From RGIG2206 sp045577615 (GTDB lineage: Bacteria > Bacillota > Clostridia > Oscillospirales > Acutalibacteraceae), in contig JAZNIT010000014.1 in assembly GCA_045577615.1 (NCBI GenBank), positions 1-20,222 of the forward strand: DNA of 20,222 nucleotides, written 5' to 3'. The notes beneath the pieces were generated by a model. It did no database searches and had not been told where the DNA came from. It saw only the letters and a list, made by a program, of their open reading frames with translations. Within the stretch, counting starts at the first letter, position 1; each line of letters begins with the position of its first letter. Both the position numbers and the translations under genes were made by a program. Shown here in pieces: positions 6,716-13,389 of this stretch.

Positions 6716-6729
6716 GACAAATATTTTAT

Positions 6730-6781
6730 TTTGATACTTTTACATCAAATTTTTTTACGCTTTTATGCGATTTGCATAAAA
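6730..6781. repeat. Two inverted repeats in the intergenic region
   Basis: TTTGAT-N8-ATCAAA occupies 6730-6749. A longer perfect inverted repeat, TTTTATGC-GATTT-GCATAAAA, occupies 6761-6781. Both lie upstream of the minus-strand promoter at 6687-6715 and could be operator sites. No T run makes them convincing terminators. Confidence 0.5.
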
Positions 6782-7015
6782 AGTGGGGGCCTATGAGGAC
6801 CAACTGCCTTTAAAAACGGGCGTATCGCCATAAAATTGGGGCCGTTTTATCCCGTGAAGAGAACCGACAACGCTACAGCTCAAATTTCTATTAACGAAAA
6901 TGAAAAACGCTTTGTTGAGTGTGCATAAATAAAAAGGTCGTTTTTTCACACATTGGATAGTTTTTTGTCATTTTTGATAATTAGAGGGGCTGTGTTTAAT
7001 CGTTTTATAAAAATT
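6782..7015. other. Non-coding stretch with possible RNA structure
   Basis: No credible gene is seen between the CAP lipoprotein leader and the sigma-factor promoter. The part at 6782-6880 is richer in G and C than its AT-rich flanks. It contains GGCG-TAT-CGCC (6819-6829), AAAACGG (6813-6819) facing CCGTTTT (6842-6848), and an alternative pairing ACGGG/CCCGT (6816-6820 with 6851-6855). The part at 6920-7015 is AT-rich and includes GTGTG/CACAC with AAAAA/TTTTT pairing. It may be an intergenic repeat or a small RNA; the strand is not known. Confidence 0.35.
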
Positions 7016-7031
7016 TATGTGTAGTTACAAC
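7016..7031 (+). promoter_or_regulatory. Candidate operator site, upstream copy
   Basis: TATGTGTAGTTACAAC matches, in 13 of 16 positions, the reverse complement of the site at 7071-7086. It lies 7 bp before the -35 box of the sigma-factor promoter. Confidence 0.45.
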
Positions 7032-7038
7032 AATTTTG

Positions 7039-7067
7039 TTGACAATGTTTTGAAAATCTATTAAAAT
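7039..7067 (+). promoter_or_regulatory. Sigma-A promoter of the SigH-like gene
   Basis: Perfect TTGACA (7039-7044), 17-base spacer, TAAAAT (7062-7067). The start site would be near 7074, about 45 bp before the GTG start. Confidence 0.85.
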
Positions 7068-7070
7068 TAG

Positions 7071-7086
7071 TATGTAACTATACATA
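7071..7086 (-). promoter_or_regulatory. Candidate operator site over the transcription start
   Basis: TATGTA-ACTA-TACATA is a perfect 6-4-6 palindrome lying on the expected start site. Read on the minus strand it matches the upstream site at 7016-7031. A repressor bound at both could block or loop the promoter. Confidence 0.5.
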
Positions 7087-7119
7087 TGTTGGCTTGTGTA
7101 TTTAGCGGGAGGGGTTTTT

Positions 7120-7677
7120 GTGCTGAATGTAACCGACGAACAGTTGTGTTCTTTGGCGCAATCGGGCGACACCGATGCCCGCGACCGTTTGGTAGCACGC
7201 TACATATCATTGGTTGGTGCCCGCGCCGCCGTATACTCTCACACCTCAAGCGCCTACGACTGTGACGATTTGGGTCAAGAGGGGTTCATCGGTTTGGTCA
7301 GCGCCATCAATCATTACGACGGCTCCTACGGTGCCTCATTTCGCACCTTTGCCGCCCTCAACATCGACCGCCGCATAACCGATGCCGTGCGCCTTGCCCT
7401 TCGCAAAAGGCAGGTGCCCGACTCCCTTAAGGTAGAGCTTGACGATCAGCTGCCCTCTGCAGCCGACGATCCCGAAAGCACAGCCCTTATGCGTGACACC
7501 CTGCGCCGCATCTTTGCCGAAATTGAAGAGCGCACCTCTGATTTTGAGCGCAAGGTGCTTACAATGACTATGAGCGGCTATTCATATGCCGAGGCGGCGC
7601 AAAAGCTTGGCTGCACAGCCAAAGCGGTTGAAAACGCGCTTGCAAGGGTGCGCCGCAAGCTTAATCGTTATAAATAA
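7120..7677 (+). CDS. Sigma-70 family RNA polymerase sigma factor, SigH-like
   Basis: This 185-residue protein has sigma region 2 at about residues 6-90 ('DEQLCSLAQSGDTDARDRLV', then 'CDDLGQEGFIGLVSAINHYD' and 'FRTFAALNIDRRI'). Region 4 is at about 140-182 ('FERKVLTMTMSGYSYAEAAQKLG', then the helix 'TAKAVENALARVRRKL'). Region 3 is absent or minimal. Length and order match the SigH/Spo0H type, which directs RNA polymerase to stationary-phase and early sporulation genes. The start is GTG at 7120, six bases after GGAGG (7109-7113); the in-frame GTG at 7096 would include the ribosome binding site in the coding region. A strong promoter flanked by two similar sites controls it. Whether it is the true SigH or an alternative paralogue cannot be told from this window. 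Confidence 0.87.
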   Translation: MLNVTDEQLCSLAQSGDTDARDRLVARYISLVGARAAVYSHTSSAYDCDDLGQEGFIGLVSAINHYDGSYGASFRTFAALNIDRRITDAVRLALRKRQVPDSLKVELDDQLPSAADDPESTALMRDTLRRIFAEIEERTSDFERKVLTMTMSGYSYAEAAQKLGCTAKAVENALARVRRKLNRYK

Positions 7678-7678
7678 C

Positions 7679-7748
7679 CCCCGGGTAGCTTAATCAGAAA
7701 AGCGTTGAATCCTGACAAAGAAGGCGGTGCAATTCCGTCCCCAAGGGG
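7679..7748 (+). ncRNA. tRNA-like folded element between sigma factor and zinc-ribbon genes
   Basis: The sequence can fold as a four-way junction. CCCCGGG (7679-7685) pairs with CCC-AA-GGGG (7740-7748) as an acceptor-like stem with an AA bulge. T8-A9 spacing is followed by a D-arm-like GCTT/AAGC stem (7688-7691 with 7700-7703). A weak central arm TTG/CAA (7705-7707 with 7716-7718) carries an 8-base loop. A T-arm-like GGCGG/CCGTC stem (7723-7727 with 7735-7739) has the 7-base loop TGCAATT. It is not a normal tRNA: the anticodon stem is weak, the variable region nearly absent and there is no CCA. Its place directly before the zinc-ribbon gene suggests a cis-regulatory leader or a decayed tRNA. 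Confidence 0.4.
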
Positions 7749-7786
7749 TAAAATAAAAATTTTTATATTCAAGTGAGGTAACAACA

Positions 7787-8068
7787 ATGTTCGAAGACAA
7801 GACCCTTACATGCAAAGAGTGCGGTAACGAATTCGTATTTACCGCCGGCGAGCAAGAATTTTACGCAGAAAAAGGCTTTGAGAACGAGCCCCAGCGCTGC
7901 AAGGCTTGCCGTGACGCAAGAAAGAATGCAGGCAGAGGCCCCAGAGAGTTCTTCGTAGGCGTTTGTGCTAACTGCGGTGGCGAGGCAAAGGTTCCCTTCC
8001 AGCCCAGCGGTGACCGTCCTATCTATTGCAGCAACTGCTTCAACACTATCAAAGAGCAGGCAGAATAA
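7787..8068 (+). CDS. Zinc-ribbon protein of the CxxC-x17-CxxC type
   Basis: This 93-residue protein has four CxxC pairs: Cys9/12, Cys38/41, Cys60/63 and Cys81/84. The first two resemble a small zinc-ribbon (zf-trcl-like) domain; the last two are separated by exactly 17 residues, matching the CxxC-x17-CxxC family. The middle holds a basic linker (about 42-53). It probably binds two zinc ions and may contact nucleic acid, but the function of this family is not established. No signal peptide is present. GAGGT lies 8 bases before the ATG. It follows the SigH-like gene in the same direction, 109 bp away, with a possible structured leader between. Confidence 0.85.
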   Translation: MFEDKTLTCKECGNEFVFTAGEQEFYAEKGFENEPQRCKACRDARKNAGRGPREFFVGVCANCGGEAKVPFQPSGDRPIYCSNCFNTIKEQAE

Positions 8069-8136
8069 TCGGCATAATTGATTTTTTTAACTTTGTACGC
8101 TTTGTAGGTAAGGCATTGTTATTAAATGATATGCTT

Positions 8137-8174
8137 ATGCGGCGCATTTTCAGGAGGATGCGCCGCATTCTTTT
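8137..8174 (+). terminator. Terminator after the zinc-ribbon gene
   Basis: A perfect 11-bp stem (8137-8147 with 8158-8168) around a 10-base loop, then TCTTTT. The loop carries AGGAGG, which looks like a Shine-Dalgarno sequence but has no start codon after it. Confidence 0.8.
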
Positions 8175-8182
8175 ACAACCGC

Positions 8183-8219
8183 AAAAGCCCCCGCTCCGAT
8201 TAAGAGCGAGGGCTTTTTT
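8183..8219. terminator. Bidirectional terminator before the GH36-like gene end
   Basis: A 14-position stem with one mismatch (8183-8196 with 8204-8217), loop CGATTAA. It has a T run on the plus strand (8214-8219) and TTTT on the minus strand (8186-8183). It lies between the convergent zinc-ribbon and alpha-galactosidase-like genes. Confidence 0.88.
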
Positions 8220-8229
8220 GTATATACTT

Positions 8230-9948
8230 TTACTGTGCGGTAAGAATGCCTGTCAGAGGGATGGCTACCTCAAACAAATCTGCGTCGATGGTGCCTTCGC
8301 CCACCTTGTTGCCCATACAGTCAACAACCGAGTAGCTTCTGCCCTTGCCCCCCTTGATAATCAAGGTGTCGTTGGCGGTGCAGTTGACTATGGCAGACCA
8401 CTTGGCCTCAAGCTTCACAAAACGGTCGGCATAGGCTGAGATAATTTCTTTATCCCCAAGGGTGGAGCGAGCCATACTGTAATTGGCCCAAGGCTCCGAG
8501 GCAGTCAGCTTGCCGTCAAGCAAAACCTTGCGGTTTTCTCTCCAAAAGCCAAGGTAGTGCTTAATCATCTTCAAATGGTCCTCGGGCAGCTGATTAAGCT
8601 TAACCGAAACTTGGGGAACACCGTAAATGATAGATGCAATTTGCATTGCAGCGTGCTCTACCGGCTCGTCGGCATGCCACATAACCATATCGGAGTGAAC
8701 GGCAGTTTGTGCCGATGTGAAGCGCAGGTCGATAACGGCGCGGCGGTTGGTCAGTGAGTCGTTGGGGCAATCGTTGACGCGCAGCATATTGCCGTACTTT
8801 CTGATGTAGGGGCCGACATAGCGCTGGCGGAACTCAATAAGAATTTCGGGATTGATGGCAGTTAACTTTTGATTAACCTCGGTCATAAGGGCGTCAATGC
8901 CATCCTCAAGAGAAACGTAATCTCTGCGCTCGTCGGGCTTTACAGCCTCGTCGGTGAGGGCAAAAAAGTCAATAAAGTCAAGTTTAAGTCCGTCAAGACC
9001 CCAGTTGTTAATGGCGTCCACATAATTTTTTACAAGGTAATCTCTCACCTTCTTGTAGCGAGGGTCAAGAGCATAGGCCGTTTTGTCATGCCAAGCGTTG
9101 AGCATCATGCCCTCAAATTCGCTGAACTTTTCGGAATAGATGCCCACAAAGGGGATGGAGTACCACAGCATAACCTTAATGCCGATTTCGTGCAGGCGGT
9201 CAACCAGGACTTTCATATCCCCCATCTTTTTTTCAGAAACCTTCCAGTCACCGCAGTAGCCGTAGCCACCGCTGTTGTCGTCGGTCTGCCAGCCGTCGTC
9301 GATTATAACGGTGTCCATACCCAAGGGCTTGGCGAGGCGGCACTCCTCAACGATTGCCTCGGCATCAAGCATTTGGTTAAAGCTGTACCAAAGGGAGTCC
9401 ATAGGCAGGCGTGCAGCATCGGGCACGTAGGAGGACTTAAGTCCCATATCCTTCTCCCACCAGCCTATAACGTCATAAATAGCGTCATAGTAGGGGATGG
9501 GGCGCATATCAAAGCGCCAGGTAGCCTTGTACTCCTTAAGAGGAGCCACCAAAGAGGTGAAAAGGCGAATTTCAAACTCGGTCACAGCACCGATGTGGCG
9601 AGCGCCTGTGGCGGCGCTCATGGGGATGGTGGTGTCGGAGGATGCAAAGCAAAGGGTGTTTATATCCTTTTTGGAAATAATCTGAATAAGGGGCATACCT
9701 GCGGCAAGACGGGATTCAGCGGTGCGCTTGCCCCAATAGGGGGAAAAGGAGCGCTTTTCCATCAAAAGGGGAGCCCATACCGAAAAGCTTTGTGCAGTTG
9801 GAAAACGGCACATAAATTTGGTTAGCTTGGGCGACTCCTCTTTGGGCAGGGTAACGGTCAGGTCAACGTACAAAAATCCATCCTTTTCGGTTTGCACAAG
9901 GTCGTATTTTGCACCCTCGTTACCGCCGCTTATTTCAAAATTAAGCAT
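8230..9948 (-). CDS. Alpha-galactosidase-like glycoside hydrolase (GH36/clan GH-D)
   Basis: This 572-residue protein has an N-terminal beta-rich part (about 1-150), a central (beta/alpha)8 barrel (about 160-460) and a C-terminal beta domain. Barrel motifs fit clan GH-D: 'VIIDDGWQ' (214-221), 'GLDGLKLDFIDF' with the probable nucleophile Asp324, and 'LRVNDCPND' (389-397) with a probable acid/base Asp393. Family members release terminal alpha-galactose from raffinose-type sugars; other alpha-glycosidic specificities occur in the clan. It is shorter than the roughly 700-residue classical GH36 enzymes, mostly in the N-terminal domain. It lacks a signal peptide, so it acts in the cytoplasm on imported sugar. 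GGAGG precedes the ATG. It lies 63 bp after the LicD-family gene on the same strand. Confidence 0.85.
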   Translation of the reverse strand: MLNFEISGGNEGAKYDLVQTEKDGFLYVDLTVTLPKEESPKLTKFMCRFPTAQSFSVWAPLLMEKRSFSPYWGKRTAESRLAAGMPLIQIISKKDINTLCFASSDTTIPMSAATGARHIGAVTEFEIRLFTSLVAPLKEYKATWRFDMRPIPYYDAIYDVIGWWEKDMGLKSSYVPDAARLPMDSLWYSFNQMLDAEAIVEECRLAKPLGMDTVIIDDGWQTDDNSGGYGYCGDWKVSEKKMGDMKVLVDRLHEIGIKVMLWYSIPFVGIYSEKFSEFEGMMLNAWHDKTAYALDPRYKKVRDYLVKNYVDAINNWGLDGLKLDFIDFFALTDEAVKPDERRDYVSLEDGIDALMTEVNQKLTAINPEILIEFRQRYVGPYIRKYGNMLRVNDCPNDSLTNRRAVIDLRFTSAQTAVHSDMVMWHADEPVEHAAMQIASIIYGVPQVSVKLNQLPEDHLKMIKHYLGFWRENRKVLLDGKLTASEPWANYSMARSTLGDKEIISAYADRFVKLEAKWSAIVNCTANDTLIIKGGKGRSYSVVDCMGNKVGEGTIDADLFEVAIPLTGILTAQ

Positions 9949-10011
9949 AATTTATCCTCCACAAAAATATTTGCCTTGATAATTTTTTATCTGCATTGTA
10001 AAATAATAGGG

Positions 10012-10821
10012 TTAAAAATCAAGTTCAACAAAGGTGTGGTTGCCGTGCCGCTTTTCTTCGGGCGGCAGCTCCATATAGTCACCGAAAACCGCCCTTAAAT
10101 ATTGGTCGTAGCCAACGGGCAGGGGCATTTCGGTATCCTCAAAGGGCATCATCACAGCCCCCTCAAACCATTCTTTGGGGAATTCGTTGCCGATGTAGCC
10201 AAAGCCCGAGCACAGCTCGGTTACTTTGCTGCACTTTTTGGGGGAATATTTGGTCATCCGCTTTTCGAATTTCTTCCAGGCCTTAACCCGTGCCTTTTCG
10301 GTAGGGGTAAGGGCGAGCAGGCACTTGCTGCCAAAGCGCATCAGCCTGCCGTGATTTTCGGGCGCGCCGTAGTTATAAAGGCAAAACAGCAGCGCGTTAA
10401 GCTTTTGAGCAAGGCGTTGCAGCTTGCCATCGGGACAAGCGTCAAGGGGCAGAATGTCAAGAGCAATGCCTCGGGGAATGTTATCAAGCTTTGCCTGCTC
10501 CTTGGTTATGCAGCGTGTGGTCTTGTCCACAAAGGTGGTTATGTACTGACCGCAATATTTGCCCTCGTCGGTGCGCAGCAGAGCATATTGCTCGGTGTCC
10601 TGCCAAAGGGCATAGAGCTGCTCATAATCGGCACGGGGCATAAAGATGTCAACGTCGTCATCCCAAGGGATGAAGCCGCCGTGACGCACGGCACCTATGC
10701 AACCGCCGCCGCACAAAAAGAAGGTAAGTCCGTTTTGGTCGCAAAAATCCTTAAAATCCTTAAGAATTTCCAAGGATTTTAACTGCAGCGCACGCAGCTG
10801 CCCTTCTTTAAATTCAAACAT
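10012..10821 (-). CDS. LicD family phosphotransferase
   Basis: This 269-residue protein carries the LicD/fukutin nucleotidyltransferase-fold signature. 'CGGGCIGAVRHGGFIPWDDDVDIFMPRADY' spans residues 38-67 (key acidic residues Asp54-56 and Asp58), followed by 'GIALDILPLD' near residue 125. LicD proteins transfer phosphorylcholine or similar phospho-groups to surface glycans such as teichoic acid or capsule; the donor here is not known. The ATG at 10821 is preferred over an in-frame GTG at 10830, because AGGTG then sits 6 bases upstream and the GTG falls inside the previous gene's stop region. It starts five bases after the stop of the 2-hydroxyacid dehydrogenase gene, so the two are translationally close and co-transcribed. 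Confidence 0.88.
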   Translation of the reverse strand: MFEFKEGQLRALQLKSLEILKDFKDFCDQNGLTFFLCGGGCIGAVRHGGFIPWDDDVDIFMPRADYEQLYALWQDTEQYALLRTDEGKYCGQYITTFVDKTTRCITKEQAKLDNIPRGIALDILPLDACPDGKLQRLAQKLNALLFCLYNYGAPENHGRLMRFGSKCLLALTPTEKARVKAWKKFEKRMTKYSPKKCSKVTELCSGFGYIGNEFPKEWFEGAVMMPFEDTEMPLPVGYDQYLRAVFGDYMELPPEEKRHGNHTFVELDF

Positions 10822-10826
10822 AAAAA

Positions 10827-11783
10827 TCACCTGTCATTAACACAGTTTTGAGTTTTGCCCTCCATAAATCCCTTAAGATTTTGGGCAACAATATCAACCA
10901 GCCGCTCACGTGCTTCGGGGGTTGCCCAGGCAACGTGAGGGGTTATAATCAGATTTTTGGCACTAAGCAAGGGATTGCCCTCTTGCATAGGCTCCACAGT
11001 GGCAACGTCAATGGCGGCGCCTGCAATTTTGCCCTCGTTAAGGGCTTTGATAAGATGCTCCTCGTTAACAACACCGCCTCGTGAGGTGTTGATTAAATAG
11101 GCCGTGCTTTTCATAAGCGCCAAGGTGTGGCTGTTTACAAGGTGATGGGTGTCGTCGGTAAGGGGACAATGGAAGGATATAAAATCCGACTGTGCGAAAA
11201 GCTCCTCTTTGCTGACGTATTCATAGGGACAATCATCCCTTTTTGTTCGGGTGCAAAGGATAACCCTCATACCCAGAGCGTCAGCCACCTTTGCCACCGA
11301 TTGGCCGATGGCGCCGAACCCGAATATGCCAAAGGTTTTGCCGTAAACCTCACGCATAGGCTCGGTGAGATAGGTAAAGGTTGCGCTGCGGCACCAATCA
11401 CCCGAATGCACCGAGCGGTCATAGGCACAGATGCTGCATGCCATAGTCAGCATAAGGCCGATGGTGTGCTGAGTGACCGAGTGGGTAGAATAGCCGGGCA
11501 CATTGCAAACGGTAATGCCGCGCTTGCCGGCAGCGGCAAGGTCAACATTGTTGTAGCCGGTGGCAAAAAGCCCGATGTATTTTAATTTTTTGCAGTGCTC
11601 CATAAGCCGCTCATCCATAATTGCTTTGTTGCAGATGATGGCATCCGCATCCTCTGCTACATCAAGGATTTGGTCGGGGCTGAGCATATTATAAAGGTGG
11701 GTATCACCCAAAGCGCAAATAGGCTCAAGGGATATATCTCCGTTTGAAACAACGGTGTTGCAGTCAAGCACAACGGTTTTCAT
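10827..11783 (-). CDS. D-isomer-specific 2-hydroxyacid dehydrogenase (glycerate dehydrogenase-like)
   Basis: This 318-residue NAD(P)-dependent oxidoreductase has the two-domain family layout. The Rossmann motif GxGxxG is at 'GFGAIG' (155-160). The catalytic trio is present: Arg235 in 'INTSRGGVV', Glu264 in 'VATVEPM' and His283 in 'TPHVAWA'. The substrate-domain segment 'FATGYNNVDLAAAGKRGITVCNVPGYST' lies at 73-100. The overall pattern is closest to hydroxypyruvate reductase/glycerate dehydrogenase, but D-lactate or other 2-oxoacid substrates cannot be excluded. The ribosome binding site (AAGAG) is weak. It is first in a minus-strand unit with licD-like and probably the GH36-like gene, and has its own promoter at 11819-11847. 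Confidence 0.9.
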   Translation of the reverse strand: MKTVVLDCNTVVSNGDISLEPICALGDTHLYNMLSPDQILDVAEDADAIICNKAIMDERLMEHCKKLKYIGLFATGYNNVDLAAAGKRGITVCNVPGYSTHSVTQHTIGLMLTMACSICAYDRSVHSGDWCRSATFTYLTEPMREVYGKTFGIFGFGAIGQSVAKVADALGMRVILCTRTKRDDCPYEYVSKEELFAQSDFISFHCPLTDDTHHLVNSHTLALMKSTAYLINTSRGGVVNEEHLIKALNEGKIAGAAIDVATVEPMQEGNPLLSAKNLIITPHVAWATPEARERLVDIVAQNLKGFMEGKTQNCVNDR

Positions 11784-11818
11784 ATATACAACTCTTTCTT
11801 TGGTGTAAGTCTTATTAC

Positions 11819-11847
11819 ATTCTAAAATAAATACGGTTAGGTTTCAA
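11819..11847 (-). promoter_or_regulatory. Promoter of the dehydrogenase-LicD unit
   Basis: On the minus strand TTGAAA (11842-11847), 17 bases, TAGAAT (11819-11824), about 35 bp upstream of the ATG. The divergent malQ operon starts at 11911; no equally good plus-strand promoter was seen in this 127-bp gap. Confidence 0.72.
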
Positions 11848-11910
11848 TCTTTTTTTGCATATTTAATGTAAAAAGTCAAAATATATTAAAGTATTTTATG
11901 AGGTGATGGT

Positions 11911-13389
11911 ATGTTAACAAGGTCAGCGGGCATTTTGATGCCCATCAGCGCCTTGCCGACCGAGGGAGGAATAGGCACTCTTGGCAAAGAGGCCTTTGCC
12001 TTTGCCGATATGTTAAAGGCGGCGGGTCAGACCTATTGGCAGGTGCTCCCCGTAGGACCTGCAGGCAAGGGGGACAGTCCCTATCAGCCCTTGTCGGCCT
12101 TTGCAGGCAGCGAGCTTTATATCGACCTTGAGCGGCTTGTTGAGGATGGACTGCTGGATAAAATCCAACTTCCCACAGGTGAAAGCGGCTATGTCAATTA
12201 TTCTGCCCTGCGCCCTGCAAGGGATAAGCTTTTGCGCCAAGCCTTTGCCAAATTCACCCCAAACGGTGACTATAAAAGCTTTGTAAAAGAAAACGCCTTT
12301 TGGCTTGAGCCCTACGCATTGTTTATGGCAATAAGAGGGCACTACAAGGGCAAGGAGTTGTGCTTCTGGGCAGCCGAGGATCGTGCCTATACTCAATCGG
12401 TCAGAGAGCGATATGCTTCTCTTTATAAGGACGAAATTGACTATCATAAGTTTTTGCAATACCGATTTTTCACCGATTGGCAGCGCCTTCGCGACTACTG
12501 CCACTCCATAGGCATAAAACTGATGGGTGATATGCCCATCTACGTATCTCCCGACGGCGCAGACGTGTGGATGGCACCTCAACAGTTTGAGCTTGATGAG
12601 GACTATAACCCCACCCATGTGGCAGGAGTGCCCCCCGACTGCTTCTCGCAGACGGGTCAGCGTTGGGGTAATCCCCTCTACCGTTGGGACGTAATGGGCG
12701 ACGACGATTATAATTGGTGGTGTCAGCGCATAAGGGTGGCCTCAAAGCTGTTTGACGGCTTGAGAATTGACCATTTCATCGGCCTTGCAAGGTATTGGTC
12801 CATCCCTGCCGCAAGTGAAACTGCCATAAAAGGCAGATGGCGCAAGGGCCCCGGCAAACGCTTTATCGACACCATAACCAAAGCAGCAGGGCAAATGCAA
12901 ATTGTGGCCGAGGATTTAGGTCTGCCCCATCCCTCTGCCAAGCGGCTGCTTAAATATTCGGGCTACCCCGGAATGAAGGTTATGCAGTTTGAGTTTGACG
13001 AGGGCGCCAAGCCCTACGCGCTGACCGAAAACTGCATCATTTACGGCGCAACCCACGACAACGATACTTTGGCAGGCTGGTATAAAGCTCTGCCTCAACA
13101 ACAGCAAAAATTCGTGACCGATTACATCGGTGCCCACAGCGCAAACGAGGTAAAAACCCGACTTATTCGCTTTGGTTACGCATCCCCTTGCTTTCTTGCG
13201 ATTTTTCAGCTGCAGGACGTGCTGTGGCTTGGCTCGTCGGCAAGGATGAACGTCCCCGGCACCCCCTCAGGCAACTGGAAATGGCGAATGAAAAAGGGCA
13301 CCTTTGATGAGCAAAAGATAAAAATGCTGAGCCGGCTGTCAACCCTTTACGGCAGAAATCAGCAGAATGGAGATAAGGATGGCAATTAA
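11911..13389 (+). CDS. malQ: 4-alpha-glucanotransferase (amylomaltase)
   Basis: This 492-residue GH77 enzyme transfers alpha-1,4-glucan segments between malto-oligosaccharides and releases glucose. Family motifs are in order: an N-terminal 'GILMPISALPTEGGIGTLG', 'WQVLPVGPAGKGDSPYQPLSAFAG', the nucleophile Asp287 in 'GLRIDHFIGL', the acid/base Glu334 in 'IVAEDLG', and 'THDND' (381-385) with the transition-state Asp. Length is normal for bacterial MalQ. It acts in the cytoplasm and feeds the phosphorylase encoded next. The ATG follows GAGGTGATGG. It is the first gene of a probable six-gene operon and overlaps the next gene by 11 bases. Confidence 0.95.
   Translation: MLTRSAGILMPISALPTEGGIGTLGKEAFAFADMLKAAGQTYWQVLPVGPAGKGDSPYQPLSAFAGSELYIDLERLVEDGLLDKIQLPTGESGYVNYSALRPARDKLLRQAFAKFTPNGDYKSFVKENAFWLEPYALFMAIRGHYKGKELCFWAAEDRAYTQSVRERYASLYKDEIDYHKFLQYRFFTDWQRLRDYCHSIGIKLMGDMPIYVSPDGADVWMAPQQFELDEDYNPTHVAGVPPDCFSQTGQRWGNPLYRWDVMGDDDYNWWCQRIRVASKLFDGLRIDHFIGLARYWSIPAASETAIKGRWRKGPGKRFIDTITKAAGQMQIVAEDLGLPHPSAKRLLKYSGYPGMKVMQFEFDEGAKPYALTENCIIYGATHDNDTLAGWYKALPQQQQKFVTDYIGAHSANEVKTRLIRFGYASPCFLAIFQLQDVLWLGSSARMNVPGTPSGNWKWRMKKGTFDEQKIKMLSRLSTLYGRNQQNGDKDGN

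Noticed and set aside
7080..7092. LexA-box-like ACATATGTT near the sigma-factor start
   Set aside because: Only the right half fits the CGAACATATGTTCG pattern; the sequence is better explained as part of the repeated palindrome at 7071-7086.
7720..7742. Second cobalamin riboswitch
   Set aside because: Only a short GAAGGCGGTGCAATTCC segment resembles the aptamer; the following conserved parts and B12 box are missing.
7753..7766. ATAAAAATTTTTAT palindrome
   Set aside because: A simple A/T tract palindrome expected by chance in AT-rich intergenic DNA.
8869..9825. Long plus-strand open frame opposite the GH36-like gene (318 codons)
   Set aside because: It lies wholly antisense to a gene with clear catalytic motifs, has no ribosome binding site and its translation shows no family pattern.
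10102..10782. Plus-strand open frame opposite the LicD gene (226 codons)
   Set aside because: Antisense shadow; the LicD signature on the other strand is unmistakable.
11855..11887. TTGCAT ... TATATT as a malQ promoter
   Set aside because: The spacer is 21 bases, too long for a normal sigma-A promoter; no better pair was found.
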